A stretch of DNA of 64,000 nt. Source: Candidatus Calescibacterium sp. Lineage in GTDB: Bacteria > Calescibacteriota > Calescibacteriia > Calescibacteriales > Calescibacteriaceae. The notes beneath the pieces are model-generated. The model was not told the DNA's origin. It did not search any database and saw nothing but the letters and a program-made list of their open reading frames with translations. The position numbers and the translations under genes were made by a program. Shown here piece after piece: positions 11,801-21,770 of the stretch. Positions within the stretch are counted from its first letter, which is position 1. Every line of letters begins with the position of its first letter. The stretch spans positions 124,001 through 188,000 of the forward strand of contig JANXBU010000001.1 in the NCBI GenBank assembly GCA_025060505.1, written 5' to 3'.

Positions 11801-12073
11801 ATTTCAAGAAGTATCCTTGAAAGTATTGGTGCCGGAACTGATTTGAAAGTTATAATTTCTCCAACAGATATAGGTTTATCAAGAAAAATCGGACAGTTTG
11901 ATATAATAGTGATGCAGAACATATTTGAAGATGTCAGAAGGTTTATAGCTTCCAGAACTTTTGGGGAAAACTATCAATTCATATTTTCTTGGGACAGTAA
12001 AAGATATGGTTACTCTATGCTCGGTGATATAGGAAATGTTGGGGTCGACGTCAAAACAAAGAGAAGATTTTAG
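8858..12073 (+). CDS. TamB/AsmA-like inner-membrane-anchored envelope protein
   Basis: 1071 aa, N-terminal TM, beta-rich repeats, C-terminal DUF490-like GVLYVVGNLDDPTIFGIFDIKDGTFSL...STPQVSQADIVCIL. Confidence 0.75.
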   Translation: MKEKIPKSVIIIWLITAIAIFLSVISLIGVIISRSEKIKKNMLEKIREYGFYIQDFSFDLFPASDGFYAYLKSVTSDNFSFDSLTFSPRKISVENLRIGFLSCTYCELFPGIRTFLKARELSILIKSERGGKIDLTPVCKVKSLSRYKFLTSFIPLSLVFDFYESSIYVDDVHILFRKGRSEVSLRNLNVISDYSLDVGENRVTGNIQLTFDPIFLQGIGELRLGSPVDASGRYNISFCDGSQLDIAYSLDFKTDLNFLSEKIGNKISSDSTFSVFGNFSILENGDIKTSGDLRGNLKNLSFSDQNFGNFILDFSFNYDSDGLKFSGRTQSEYISELLVEGIYSNSKSKGNQWNINFTGKFDLGNIPFVDRIYGKIFASGNLSLPKINLKSNLNISNFSYDTIRFNSAQGNIRWSGRNNIDFVFNINNIGANVNWKGKFDANKIRLKSQASFLGSSLMNLLGILNVSLPIDGTADGNISIDLLKDNVIVLGNVVSYRNFAFGEKIACVSSDIFANVNLKNGEISVSVKGVGAERESFCASKLPQSYDNSMVYFDLSLDSETFGISISGIYDLSYFDMLNIPLRGKAKFDGLVSGNLKGKTNINGQIGLESSDVEFVQYPISSSCIYGKILISDEAVRFEGESCEGFSISSSYSLNKSDLFVSISKGETFVNIMNGDISGKGRLEDISKVIRNLGDNIGQFDFSYNLERKDGRVLVKSQRFSLENLTFENLDFSGDIKDNTMSFSVSGLYSGDKFWGSGNYSIASGKIHSNFYLQNFAGIPLDGSLLVSGSIDKPYISGNFRVKNIELSDDKIEILFEREQGGRVDEEVVQKERTTGTLNIKIDLQEIIYRGPFMNLNLDGVLYVVGNLDDPTIFGIFDIKDGTFSLADTEFSKIRGVAFLRGKSIFVNISASTDVITFEGDKYLVQLRMIGDLKSPKVYLFSTPQVSQADIVCILAMYRRCDSLDEFNKIMSSLIYRNFSLISRSILESIGAGTDLKVIISPTDIGLSRKIGQFDIIVMQNIFEDVRRFIASRTFGENYQFIFSWDSKRYGYSMLGDIGNVGVDVKTKRRF

Positions 12074-12160
12074 GTATTTTGATCAGATTTTTGATTCATC
12101 TAAGCTTAATTTTTAATTAAAAATATAATAATAAAGCGCAAAAACTAAAATTTATTCTTA

Positions 12161-14320
12161 ATGATCAGTATACCTGAATACAAAGGTCTCAAGGAACCAC
12201 CAAAAGGAAAGAATTACCTTTATTTTGAAGACAGTCTGTACCTCAAGCAACACGAGGATAATCCTGTTATGTGGTATCCTTGGTGTAAAGAGGCATTCGA
12301 AAAAGCGAAAAACGAGAATAAACTTATACTTGTATCAATTGGATATTCAACTTGTCACTGGTGTCATGTGATGGAAAGAGAAAGTTTTTCCGATGAACAG
12401 ATTGCTCATTTGCTTAATGAATCTTTTGTGGCAATAAAAATAGATAGAGAAGAGCATCCTGATCTTGATAAAATATTCATGCGTATATGTGAGATAACTG
12501 TCAAGAACTGTGGTTGGCCGCTTAATGTTATACTTACTCCAGACGGTCTCCCTATTTTTGTTGCGACTTATATACCTCCTGAGACAAGAAGAGGAATGAT
12601 TGGTATGAAAGAGCTTATACCAAGATTGAGAGAAATATGGTTGAATGATAAACAAAGATGTATATCTGTTGGAAATAATATTATATCAGCTCTTAACGAG
12701 ATAGAAAAGGAGCTAACAAAGGTAAGAACAGATATTCAGATCTCACCAGATATAATCTCGCACGCTTTTGAACATATTAAAAATTCATTTGATTTTGAAT
12801 TTGGTGGTTTTGGTGAAAATATGAAGTTTCCCAATCCTTCTGTTTTGTATTTCCTTCTGAGATTCTACTCAAGAACAAAAGACAAGGAAGCTTTTTACAT
12901 GATAGAAAAAACTTTAGATGAAATGAGGTATGGTGGAATTTATGATCATATAGCAGGTGGATTTCACAGGTATACTGTTGAAAGAACTTGGACTATTCCG
13001 CACTTTGAAAAGATGCTTTATGACAACGCTCAGCTTATTGAAATCTACTCAGAAGCTTATCAGCTTACAAAAAAGGATATCTACAAGCAGACAGTTTATC
13101 AAACATTTGAATTTCTACTTGAAAATTTTCTTGATCAGAAAACCGGACTTTTTTATTCAGCACAAGATGCTGAAAGTGAAGGTGAGGAAGGGAAGTTCTA
13201 TCTCTGGCGATACGATGAGATAAAAGAAGTTCTCGGAGAAAATACAGATATTTTCACAAGGTATTTCGGAGTTTCTCCGTATGGGAATACACAGATTTTT
13301 GGAAATGAGAATATATTGAGGGTTTCTGTTAGCGAGGAAAGTATTTCAAAGTTATATCGAATTCCTATTGAAGAGGTTAGAAAAATAATAAGCAATTCAT
13401 TGGAGCGTCTGAAAGCTGCGAGACAAAAAAGAATTCATCCACATATAGACAAGAAAATTCTTGTAGATATAAATTCTCTTGTAATAAAGGCGCTTTCAAA
13501 ATCTGCATTTATTTTTGATGAAAATAAATTCCTGAATGTAGCCAAAAGAAACGCTGATTTTCTTTTGGATTATTTCAATAAAAACGGAATTTTGCCACAC
13601 GTTATATACGAAAATGGCAATGTTGTAAAAGGTTTGCTTGATGATTTTTCGTTTTTCTCCGAGGCGCTCTTAGAGTTATTTTCAACATCTCAGGAAGTAA
13701 AGTATCTCAAAAAAGCAAAAGAAATCATTGATCTAATGATTGAAGAATTTTATGATTATGAAAATGGTGGTTTCTTCACTCAACCAAAAAATTCGGACTT
13801 TGTTTTTATTAAACAGAAAGATTCATTTGATTCATCCATTCCATCTGGTAATTCTTCTGCTTTGTTTGCAATCTTCAAGATATACAGAATAACAGGTGAA
13901 AAGAAATATCTTGATATAGTAGAAAAAACAATTCAGATATTTGCAGGTTCTATTCTTTCATCTCCCATATTTCACTCTTATTTTCTTTCTGTTATAGATT
14001 TTCAGATAGGTCAAACATACGATTTTGTTATATCAGCAAAAGATCAAAGTAAAATAAAGAGATTTTTAGATGTGCTCAGAAATTTATTTGTACCTCAGAA
14101 AATTACTATTGTTTTATCCGATAACAACAAAAATGAACTTGCAGAGATTTCTGAGTTTTATGCAAAACTTCCTGTTTATGATGCTGTTAAGGTATTTATT
14201 TGTTCAGAGGGTGTTTGTAAGGTTCCAATTGATGATCCAGACCAATTAAATGACTTTCTCAGAGATCAGAAAAACCTCGGTTATCGAGTTTCGAATTTGA
14301 ATAATATTTTATCGGAGTAG
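12161..14320 (+). CDS. Thioredoxin-domain protein, DUF255/YyaL family
   Basis: [17 protein letters not shown]...[61 protein letters not shown]. Confidence 0.93.
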   Translation: MISIPEYKGLKEPPKGKNYLYFEDSLYLKQHEDNPVMWYPWCKEAFEKAKNENKLILVSIGYSTCHWCHVMERESFSDEQIAHLLNESFVAIKIDREEHPDLDKIFMRICEITVKNCGWPLNVILTPDGLPIFVATYIPPETRRGMIGMKELIPRLREIWLNDKQRCISVGNNIISALNEIEKELTKVRTDIQISPDIISHAFEHIKNSFDFEFGGFGENMKFPNPSVLYFLLRFYSRTKDKEAFYMIEKTLDEMRYGGIYDHIAGGFHRYTVERTWTIPHFEKMLYDNAQLIEIYSEAYQLTKKDIYKQTVYQTFEFLLENFLDQKTGLFYSAQDAESEGEEGKFYLWRYDEIKEVLGENTDIFTRYFGVSPYGNTQIFGNENILRVSVSEESISKLYRIPIEEVRKIISNSLERLKAARQKRIHPHIDKKILVDINSLVIKALSKSAFIFDENKFLNVAKRNADFLLDYFNKNGILPHVIYENGNVVKGLLDDFSFFSEALLELFSTSQEVKYLKKAKEIIDLMIEEFYDYENGGFFTQPKNSDFVFIKQKDSFDSSIPSGNSSALFAIFKIYRITGEKKYLDIVEKTIQIFAGSILSSPIFHSYFLSVIDFQIGQTYDFVISAKDQSKIKRFLDVLRNLFVPQKITIVLSDNNKNELAEISEFYAKLPVYDAVKVFICSEGVCKVPIDDPDQLNDFLRDQKNLGYRVSNLNNILSE

Positions 14321-14443
14321 CTTTTCCAGATGATACAAATTTTTCATTTTTGCCTTGCTTGATTCAAGTTGATGATCTTCCTGAATATTTTTTATATCAG
14401 ATATTTGAAACGAAATATTTCATTTTCTATTTTCGGTTTTTTG

Positions 14444-14471
14444 GCTGAACACTTTGAGCTGAACACATCGC
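14444..14471. repeat. 14-bp imperfect tandem duplication, intergenic
   Basis: GCTGAACACTTTGA / GCTGAACACATCGC. Confidence 0.75.
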
Positions 14472-14524
14472 AAAAACCTAAAATTTTGTAATTGCTTTTG
14501 TATGTTATTATACTTATATTATTT

Positions 14525-15619
14525 ATGCAAAGCAATAAAAAAGATTACTATGAGATTTTAGGAGTTCCGAAGAATGCTACACAGGAGGAGATAAAAAAAG
14601 CTTTCTGGGAGCTTGCGAAAAAATGGCATCCAGATAGGGTTCCGCCCGAAAAGAAAAAGGAGGCGGAGGAGAAATTCAAGGAAATAAACGAAGCTTATCA
14701 GGTTCTTTCAGATCCAGAGAAAAGAAAAATATATGATATGTACGGAACAGATGGTTTGCGTGGCGGAGGATTTTCAGACTTCACTCAAACATATTCTGGT
14801 AGCTTTGAAGATTTTGTCAAACAGGTTTTCGGAGAAGACGTTTTCGGAATCTCAGACATATTTGGTGACATTTTCGGTTTTGGAGCAAAGTCAAAGAAAA
14901 AAGGCTCAAAACGTGTATTTTATGAAGAAGAAAAATCCAGAGTACTTTTAGAAGTTCCACTCAAAGATATTTACATAGGAAAGGATATCGAGAGAGAAAT
15001 CACACTTGAAGTTAGAAACGAATGTAAGAAATGTGGTGGAACTGGCCTTATAGAGGGTGAAACATGTAAGAAATGCGGAGGACGTGGAATGATTGGCTTT
15101 TCAAAGGGCTTCTTCACATTCAGTCAGACATGTCCAGATTGCAAAGGTTACGGAAAGAAAATGCTAACATGTCAGAAATGCTCCGGTAGAGGTTTCGATT
15201 CAAAATATGAGACAATAAAGATTAAGATTCCAAAGGGTGTAAGAGATGGAGATGTTATACACCACTCAGATGCAGATTTCATTGTCAGAATAATACCTCA
15301 TCCGAACTTCAAGATTCAGGGAGATGATATAATTTCGGAGATCACAGTTGATACTCTGACAGCAACTGTTGGTGGAGAAATTCCATTCATTTTACCAGAT
15401 GATTCTGAAATAAAGGTTAAAGTTCCTGAGGAAACAGACTCGGGTATACTTCTTACTTTAAGAGATCTCGGAATGCCCAGAAAGGATGGTAGGAGAGGAA
15501 CGCTTTACCTGCGTGTCAAAATTGTATCAACAAGATCTCTCACACGCGAAGAAAAAGAGGTTATAAAATCTATAATCGGAGCGAAAAGAGAAAGAACAGA
15601 AGCAAGAAAATATCATTAA
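14525..15619 (+). CDS. dnaJ: Chaperone DnaJ
   Basis: J-domain [14 protein letters not shown]...HPD, G/F region, four CxxCxGxG zinc motifs; ATG chosen over the upstream ORF start. Confidence 0.92.
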   Translation: MQSNKKDYYEILGVPKNATQEEIKKAFWELAKKWHPDRVPPEKKKEAEEKFKEINEAYQVLSDPEKRKIYDMYGTDGLRGGGFSDFTQTYSGSFEDFVKQVFGEDVFGISDIFGDIFGFGAKSKKKGSKRVFYEEEKSRVLLEVPLKDIYIGKDIEREITLEVRNECKKCGGTGLIEGETCKKCGGRGMIGFSKGFFTFSQTCPDCKGYGKKMLTCQKCSGRGFDSKYETIKIKIPKGVRDGDVIHHSDADFIVRIIPHPNFKIQGDDIISEITVDTLTATVGGEIPFILPDDSEIKVKVPEETDSGILLTLRDLGMPRKDGRRGTLYLRVKIVSTRSLTREEKEVIKSIIGAKRERTEARKYH

Positions 15620-15624
15620 ATCTG

Positions 15625-17115
15625 ATGGAGCGCACTCTTTCCCACATTATTAAAGGAATACCTGCCAAAATTTACGGAAAAGATAGAAAAATCTTGGGAC
15701 TCTTTTACGATTCAAGAAAGTTTGAACCAAGATTTGCCTACATAGCTTTGAAGGGGAACAAGACCGATGGACACAAATACATAAAAGAACTCTATTTCAA
15801 AGGTTGTGAGGTGTTTTTCATTCAGGATCAGAATTACATAAACAATTCTTGGGATGCTTCTTTTGTTCTCGTTGATGATACAAGAAAATACATGGGAAAA
15901 ATCGCCAGAAACTTTTGGGGCGTACAGAAGGCAAAAGTTCTGGGTGTGACCGGGACAAAAGGAAAATCTTCTACTGCTAAAATATTGTCATCATCTCTTG
16001 TTTTTTCTGGGAAAAGGTGTGGAGTAATAGGCTCCGTTTGGTGGAAACTGACTACTCCTGAGGTAGTAGATACTTTTTCCATAATCAATAACTCATATTT
16101 TGATTATGTGGTTATGGAGGTTACATCTATTGGTGTAATTCAGAACAGAGTCGATGATATTGATTTTGAACTCGGTATATTCTTGGGTTTAGGGCACGAC
16201 CATCTTGATTTTCACAAGACAATGGAAAATTATTTCCTTGCAAAATTTTCATTCATTGAAAAAGTAAAGTCTTTTGCTGTGATATACTTAGATGAATGGG
16301 GACAAATTGCAGAAGAAAAGCTGAAGGGAAAGAAAACTGTTTATTCTTTTGATGATCAATCTGTCAAAGATTACAAGGTTGTTTTTGAAGATGGTAAGGT
16401 TAGATCTTTTTTTGATTTGAGTTGGAGAGGTGAGAGATTATCTTTTCATTCTTCTTTCATAGGATTTTTCAACTGGATAAATTTTCTTTCATCATACATA
16501 GTTTTGAGAGAGTTAGGATTCAGCCCATACGAAATAAAGGATTTTTTTGAAGAGGTTGTTCCACCTGCAGGAAGAATGGAGGTTGTAAATACAAAACCGT
16601 ATGTTTTTGTAGATTATGCTCATACTCCGGAGTCTCTTGAATCATCTTTGAAAGAATGTGTTGAGCTGAAAAGATTTCTTGGTCGTGGAAGGGTTATTGT
16701 GGTTTTCGGTTGCGGTGGAGATAGAGACAAAGAAAAAAGACCAAAAATGGGCAACATAGCATACAAGATGGCAGACATAGTTATTATAACATCAGACAAT
16801 CCAAGAAGCGAAGATCCAAAGAAGATAGCTTACGATATTATTTCGGGTATATATGGGTTTCATACACAACCTGAGATTGTAAATACAAAAGATATTGATA
16901 TGACCAACACTAATTCAAAACTTATTTTAGAACTTGATAGGAAGAATGCTATTTTCAAAGCTATGTCTATTGCTAATGAAGATGATATAATACTGATCGC
17001 CGGAAAGGGACATGAAAACTATCAGATAATAGGAGATAAAGTTATTAATTTTTCCGATAAGATCGTAGTGCAGGAGTTTCTTTCAAGCAAATCCATAATT
17101 TGGCATCAGACCTAA
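15625..17115 (+). CDS. murE: UDP-N-acetylmuramoyl-tripeptide synthetase MurE-like
   Basis: GVTGTKGKSSTAKIL ATP loop, VDYAHTPESLE, VVFGCGGDRDKEKRPKMG, DNPRSEDP motif. Confidence 0.9.
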   Translation: MERTLSHIIKGIPAKIYGKDRKILGLFYDSRKFEPRFAYIALKGNKTDGHKYIKELYFKGCEVFFIQDQNYINNSWDASFVLVDDTRKYMGKIARNFWGVQKAKVLGVTGTKGKSSTAKILSSSLVFSGKRCGVIGSVWWKLTTPEVVDTFSIINNSYFDYVVMEVTSIGVIQNRVDDIDFELGIFLGLGHDHLDFHKTMENYFLAKFSFIEKVKSFAVIYLDEWGQIAEEKLKGKKTVYSFDDQSVKDYKVVFEDGKVRSFFDLSWRGERLSFHSSFIGFFNWINFLSSYIVLRELGFSPYEIKDFFEEVVPPAGRMEVVNTKPYVFVDYAHTPESLESSLKECVELKRFLGRGRVIVVFGCGGDRDKEKRPKMGNIAYKMADIVIITSDNPRSEDPKKIAYDIISGIYGFHTQPEIVNTKDIDMTNTNSKLILELDRKNAIFKAMSIANEDDIILIAGKGHENYQIIGDKVINFSDKIVVQEFLSSKSIIWHQT

Positions 17116-17163
17116 ATTCTATCATATTTCTGATTTTTTATAAAATTAAGCTATACAACTAAC

Positions 17164-17646
17164 ATGGAACTTGTGAAAAATTTCCTGAATACTTTTGTTT
17201 CATTTTTGATCAGAAGGTTATCATTTTTTCTTGTAGATCTTTACATTGCTGTGAAGAGAATCTACGGGACTGATAAAGCTTTGAATATTTTTATACCAGT
17301 AATGGATTTTATTGGAAAGAAAAGAGCACCCATAATGGCAAGGCTTGGAAAAGTAAAGCTACAAGATATGTCATCTCTTGGAAAGATACAGGATATGGAG
17401 GACATGATATTTGGAGTCTTTGGTACATGGGAGAAGGCTGAAAAAGACGAGGCTATCAAAGTGGAGATGTTTTGTCCTTTTGCACAGAAGCTCAAAGGAC
17501 ATTCGGAGTTCTGTCATGTCTTGGTTAAAAGATTTGAGGAAAGTACATTCAGGAGTCTCAATCCTTCGTATTCTCTTGAGATAAAAGGAAAACTCCTTTC
17601 TGAGCACAATGGAACAGGTTGTATTTTCATTCACAAACTAAAATAA
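17164..17646 (+). CDS. Conserved hypothetical protein
   Basis: 160-aa ORF in a coding-dense context, no recognised family. Confidence 0.55.
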   Translation: MELVKNFLNTFVSFLIRRLSFFLVDLYIAVKRIYGTDKALNIFIPVMDFIGKKRAPIMARLGKVKLQDMSSLGKIQDMEDMIFGVFGTWEKAEKDEAIKVEMFCPFAQKLKGHSEFCHVLVKRFEESTFRSLNPSYSLEIKGKLLSEHNGTGCIFIHKLK

Positions 17647-17711
17647 GTCTTGAAGTATAAGTTTCTTGAAAGATATTTTTCCGAAACCTTTTTCTACTAA
17701 AATCAGAAAGA

Positions 17712-18689
17712 ATGTTCTATATTCCAAAGGAGTTTGACCAAAAGGTTGAAGAAATTCTCGAAGATATAAGAAATAAGAATAACATAATTTATTCTTCCAT
17801 AAGCTATGCATACAAAAGTGGTGGAAAAAGAATAAGGCCTATTTTTTGCTTTCTCTGTTATGAAACAATAAAAAATTCACAGGATAATTTTCAAGATATA
17901 GTTTTAAGTTCCGTATGTGTTGAATTTCTACACACTGCGTCTCTTATGTTAGATGATGTTGTTGATGCATCAGATATGAGAAGAGGGAAACCATCTGTTA
18001 ATGCTGTTTTTGGAAACAAGGTGGCAGTAATATCTGGCTCTTATCTTATCGGTATGATCTCAAAGCTTATTTCAGACATTGGGAACATAAATCTGATAAA
18101 AAAATTTTCGGAAACATCAAGTCTTATGGCAGAAGGTGAGGCTCTTGAATTCAATATAATGATACAAACTTCTTATGATCTTTCAAAAGATTTTGTATTC
18201 AAAAATTACTTTGATGTTATCAATAAAAAGACAGCTTCATTATTTTCTCTGAGTTCCTCCATACCTCCGATTCTCTATAAAAAGGAAGATGAATATGTGC
18301 AGGTTTTCTCTAAGCTTGGTTTTCTTGTTGGTAGTGCCTTCCAAATAAAAGATGACATTATTGATTTTAAACCTTCAGATAAGACTGGAAAACCTTCAAT
18401 GAAAGATTTGAAGGAGGGTAAGCTAACTTTACCTGTTATACTTTCAGAGAATTACGAAAAGATTATAGAATATGTAGGAGCATACAAAGATGATTCAGAT
18501 ATTCCTGATGAAATTGTTGAAAGAATACATAATCTTGTTGTTTCCGGTGATGGATTGAAAAGAGCTGAAAGCTATTTACAAAATCTATCCTCTCAAATAT
18601 ATGATTTTGTAGATTCTAATACTGTTCTCAGATCAAGAAAGAGAGAATTTTACGATTTTGTTTCTTTTGTAGTGTATAGGCAGTTTTAG
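17712..18689 (+). CDS. Polyprenyl (trans-isoprenyl) diphosphate synthase
   Basis: GGKRIRPIFCFL, Asp-rich LMLDDVVDASDMRRGKPSVN, second QIKDDIIDF motif. Confidence 0.9.
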   Translation: MFYIPKEFDQKVEEILEDIRNKNNIIYSSISYAYKSGGKRIRPIFCFLCYETIKNSQDNFQDIVLSSVCVEFLHTASLMLDDVVDASDMRRGKPSVNAVFGNKVAVISGSYLIGMISKLISDIGNINLIKKFSETSSLMAEGEALEFNIMIQTSYDLSKDFVFKNYFDVINKKTASLFSLSSSIPPILYKKEDEYVQVFSKLGFLVGSAFQIKDDIIDFKPSDKTGKPSMKDLKEGKLTLPVILSENYEKIIEYVGAYKDDSDIPDEIVERIHNLVVSGDGLKRAESYLQNLSSQIYDFVDSNTVLRSRKREFYDFVSFVVYRQF

Positions 18690-18720
18690 TTTTCTAAATG
18701 AACCAATACTTTTTTTGAAA

Positions 18721-19377
18721 CTACTTTATTCCATTTTTGAATTTTGCATTCCAGTCTTCGAGAAATTTTTTCAGTCCAATATCTGTTAGTGGATGTTTGA
18801 AAAGTTGCCAGAATATTTTTGGAGGTACTGTAGCTACATCTGCTCCTGCCTTTGCGACTTCTGCAAAATGAACAGGGTGTCTTATAGATGCTGCAAGAAC
18901 CTTAGATGAAAATTTATAGTTCTCTTTTATTTTCACTATATCAGATATTAGGTTTATACCATTCTGAGATATATCATCTAATCTTCCGATGAACGGGGAT
19001 ATATATTCTGCACCTGCTTTCATTGCCAGCAAGGCTTGGGATGGGGAGAAGATAAGCGTTACATTAACTTTGATTCCTTGCTTAGCGAGTTCATAGGTTG
19101 CAGATATACCATCTTCTGTGAGTGGAATTTTTACAACTATGTAGGGAGAAATTTCCGCAATAGACTTACCTTGTACAATCATCTCTTCTTTCTTTGTAGC
19201 GGTCACTTCAACACTTACAGGACCTTTTACAATTTCCGCTATCTTTTTAACATGTTCTATTGGATCATTTGCATCCTGAGACAATAAAGAAGGATTTGTT
19301 GTTACTCCATCTACAATACCTGTTTCACACGCTCTTTTTATTTCTTCTATGTTTGCAGTGTCTAAAAATATCTTCAT
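18721..19377 (-). CDS. Transaldolase, TalC/MipB-like
   Basis: MKIFLDTANIEEIKRACETGIVDGVTTNPSLL, VVKIPLTEDG, ASIRHPVHFAEVAKAGADVATVPPKI; start trimmed to the ATG at 19377. Confidence 0.92.
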   Translation of the reverse strand: MKIFLDTANIEEIKRACETGIVDGVTTNPSLLSQDANDPIEHVKKIAEIVKGPVSVEVTATKKEEMIVQGKSIAEISPYIVVKIPLTEDGISATYELAKQGIKVNVTLIFSPSQALLAMKAGAEYISPFIGRLDDISQNGINLISDIVKIKENYKFSSKVLAASIRHPVHFAEVAKAGADVATVPPKIFWQLFKHPLTDIGLKKFLEDWNAKFKNGIK

Positions 19378-19475
19378 TTCTTTGTATAATTCTACAAACA
19401 CTCCAAAAAAATACAAATTACTAAAATTTTTTGGCTTAGTGTAATGAAATTTCAGCTGATTATAATTTTTCGTAT

Positions 19476-20183
19476 ATGATCGCCGCCTTATTTTTTATAA
19501 CTTTGACCGGATATGAAATAATGAAGCGGGTCGACTCTATTTCTGTTCCAAAGACATCTCAAAGTTCTGTTAGAATGATAATAAAGAAGGAGGGAGAAAC
19601 CCGAGAAAGAAAACTTGTTATATATACTAAGGAAGAAGGAAACAAAAGATTAAGTGCGACAAAGTTTTTGGAACCAGCAGATGTAAGGGGAACAGCTTTT
19701 CTTCAAATATCTTCCGATGGAAACACTCAACAGTTCCTTTATCTTTCCTCCTTGAAAAAAACAAGGAGAATAGCTGGTGGACAGAAGAAGACATCTTTTA
19801 TGGGAAGCGAAATAACCTATGAAGATCTTGAAAGAAAAAATCCAGATGATTACGAACACAAACTTCTCAAAGAAGATGAAGAATTGTATGTTGTTGAGTC
19901 GGTTCCCAAAAAAGGAATTGAATCTCAGTACTCAAAAGCCATTTCATACATAAGAAAATCCGATTTCTTCGTAATAAAAACAGAACTATTCTCATCAGAT
20001 GGAAAAGTTGTAAAAATAATTGAGAATGTTCCAGGAAATGTAGAAAAATATCTTGTTCCTCTGAAAACAAAGGTCAGAAATATTCAAAATGGAAACGAGA
20101 CAGAAATGATAGTGGACGAGATGAAAGTGGATATACCGGTTGAAAGTAAATACTTCTCGGAATCTTTACTCGGGACATGGTGA
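19476..20183 (+). CDS. Outer-membrane lipoprotein-sorting (LolA-like) protein
   Basis: KFLEPADVRGTAFLQISSDGNTQQFLYLSSLKKTRRIAGGQKKTSFMGSEITYEDL. Confidence 0.75.
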   Translation: MIAALFFITLTGYEIMKRVDSISVPKTSQSSVRMIIKKEGETRERKLVIYTKEEGNKRLSATKFLEPADVRGTAFLQISSDGNTQQFLYLSSLKKTRRIAGGQKKTSFMGSEITYEDLERKNPDDYEHKLLKEDEELYVVESVPKKGIESQYSKAISYIRKSDFFVIKTELFSSDGKVVKIIENVPGNVEKYLVPLKTKVRNIQNGNETEMIVDEMKVDIPVESKYFSESLLGTW

Positions 20184-20249
20184 GATTTTGATTGAATGAA
20201 TTTTTAAAACATTTTTTGTTTGAGTGAATTAGAACATTGTGCATACAAA

Positions 20250-21668
20250 ATGAAAAATTCACATTTGAAAAACCTCTTTCATTCTTTGATATTTATCTTT
20301 TCTTTTTTCTTTTTTCTTATTCCATGTAGTTTTGCGGATGGCCTCTATTCTTTGACAAGGTTCTATAGAGATTTCAAGAAGGAAGACAGTTTTGAAGATA
20401 TTTTTGAGATAAAGCAGAGGTTCTTTATTGAGCAGAGATATAACATCACAGAAGAGTCTTTTTTCTTTAATTTCTCTGGGAAAATTGATTTGGATTATTT
20501 TCAGGGAGGATTTAACAGGTTTTCTTATTCGGTATATCTTTATGAGTTTTATTTTGGTATGTCTTTTGGAAATTTTAACTTATCTGCTGGTAGAAAGATT
20601 GTGACATGGGGTATTGTAGATGGTTCTCCACTTGACGTTGTAAACAGGCCTGATTTCTCAGAAGGACTTTTTAATGAACCAAGATTTCTCAAAACTCCTT
20701 CTATAGTAACTCAGCTTATCGGTTTTTCTGGAAGTAGTTCTATTGATTTCGTCTACGAGCCTTTTTTTACTCCTCCTAATTTTGCTGATATAGGAGGAGA
20801 TTGGGCTATTCTGAACTGGTCATCTCTGAACTCATCTTTTGAAGGCGATAGATCAAATCCTCAGCTCAAAAATATCTTGAATGGCTTGGTTTCACCAATA
20901 GTCAGATCATATCCTAAAGAGATTACAGAAATGCTTCTTAGTTTCGGAGCCGGTTTTCAGTTCAAAACTTCTTTTGAAAATTTAAATTTTGCTTTTGTTT
21001 CATATACAGCAAGCAGTATATTTCCAATTCCGTTTTTTGAGCAAACTTTTATTGACTACTTTGAAAGAAGTCCTCAGACTTTTTCTGAAAAGTTTAATAT
21101 ATCTGCTCTTGAGATAGTTGAGCCAGCATCTCGTGGAGAGCCTTTCATAAGATTGGAACCAAGAAGATATTATCTTTTGGGAGGTGGTTGGTCTTATGAT
21201 ATCGATGGATATTTGCTTAAAAATGATTTAGCATTCTATCTTCTGAATGATCTTCCTGATGAGAATCTTAAAGTCAGAGAATTTAATATCATGTCTTGGG
21301 CTGTTGATCTTGAAAGAGAAATTATTCCGAACTTTTTTGTAATCCCAAGCTTCAGAGGAATTTTGAAACTTTCGCCCGCAAATGACATAATAGTTGTTGA
21401 AAATGGAGTTTTTCTCCCATCCTTTTCCGCAAGATATGAATTCTTCATAGGCAATAGTTCAATTAGTCTTCTTGGAAATTTGGTTTTAGATGTTCCTTTT
21501 GATTTAGATATAAGGAGTTATTTTTCGGTTGTTTCTTTTGGCTGGAAACCTGTTGATACAATTGAGCTATCTATCTTGTCTTATATTTTTGGAGGAGATC
21601 AAATTTCTCTTTTTGGTTTTTTTGAGAATAATTCAGCTCTATCTCTTTGGATCAGGCTATATTTTTAG
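20250..21668 (+). CDS. Outer-membrane beta-barrel protein, DUF1302-like
   Basis: Signal peptide and FNLSAGRKIVTWGIVDGSPLDVVNRPDFSEGL-type motif; terminal aromatic LYF*. Confidence 0.6.
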   Translation: MKNSHLKNLFHSLIFIFSFFFFLIPCSFADGLYSLTRFYRDFKKEDSFEDIFEIKQRFFIEQRYNITEESFFFNFSGKIDLDYFQGGFNRFSYSVYLYEFYFGMSFGNFNLSAGRKIVTWGIVDGSPLDVVNRPDFSEGLFNEPRFLKTPSIVTQLIGFSGSSSIDFVYEPFFTPPNFADIGGDWAILNWSSLNSSFEGDRSNPQLKNILNGLVSPIVRSYPKEITEMLLSFGAGFQFKTSFENLNFAFVSYTASSIFPIPFFEQTFIDYFERSPQTFSEKFNISALEIVEPASRGEPFIRLEPRRYYLLGGGWSYDIDGYLLKNDLAFYLLNDLPDENLKVREFNIMSWAVDLEREIIPNFFVIPSFRGILKLSPANDIIVVENGVFLPSFSARYEFFIGNSSISLLGNLVLDVPFDLDIRSYFSVVSFGWKPVDTIELSILSYIFGGDQISLFGFFENNSALSLWIRLYF

Positions 21669-21684
21669 AGTTCTATTTTTAGAG
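21657..21684. repeat. 14-bp tandem duplication across a stop codon (12/14)
   Basis: CTATATTTTTAGAG / TTCTATTTTTAGAG. Confidence 0.85.
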
Positions 21685-21770
21685 CATAAAATAATTTGAA
21701 TATCTGTAAAACTCTTCAATAAAAAAGTTAAAATTTTATAACTGCTGAATCGTCCTTTATAATATTTTGG

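Noticed and set aside
12100-12125. TTTTTAATTAAAAA palindrome
   Set aside because: Perfect but purely A/T in an AT-rich intergenic region; expected by chance.
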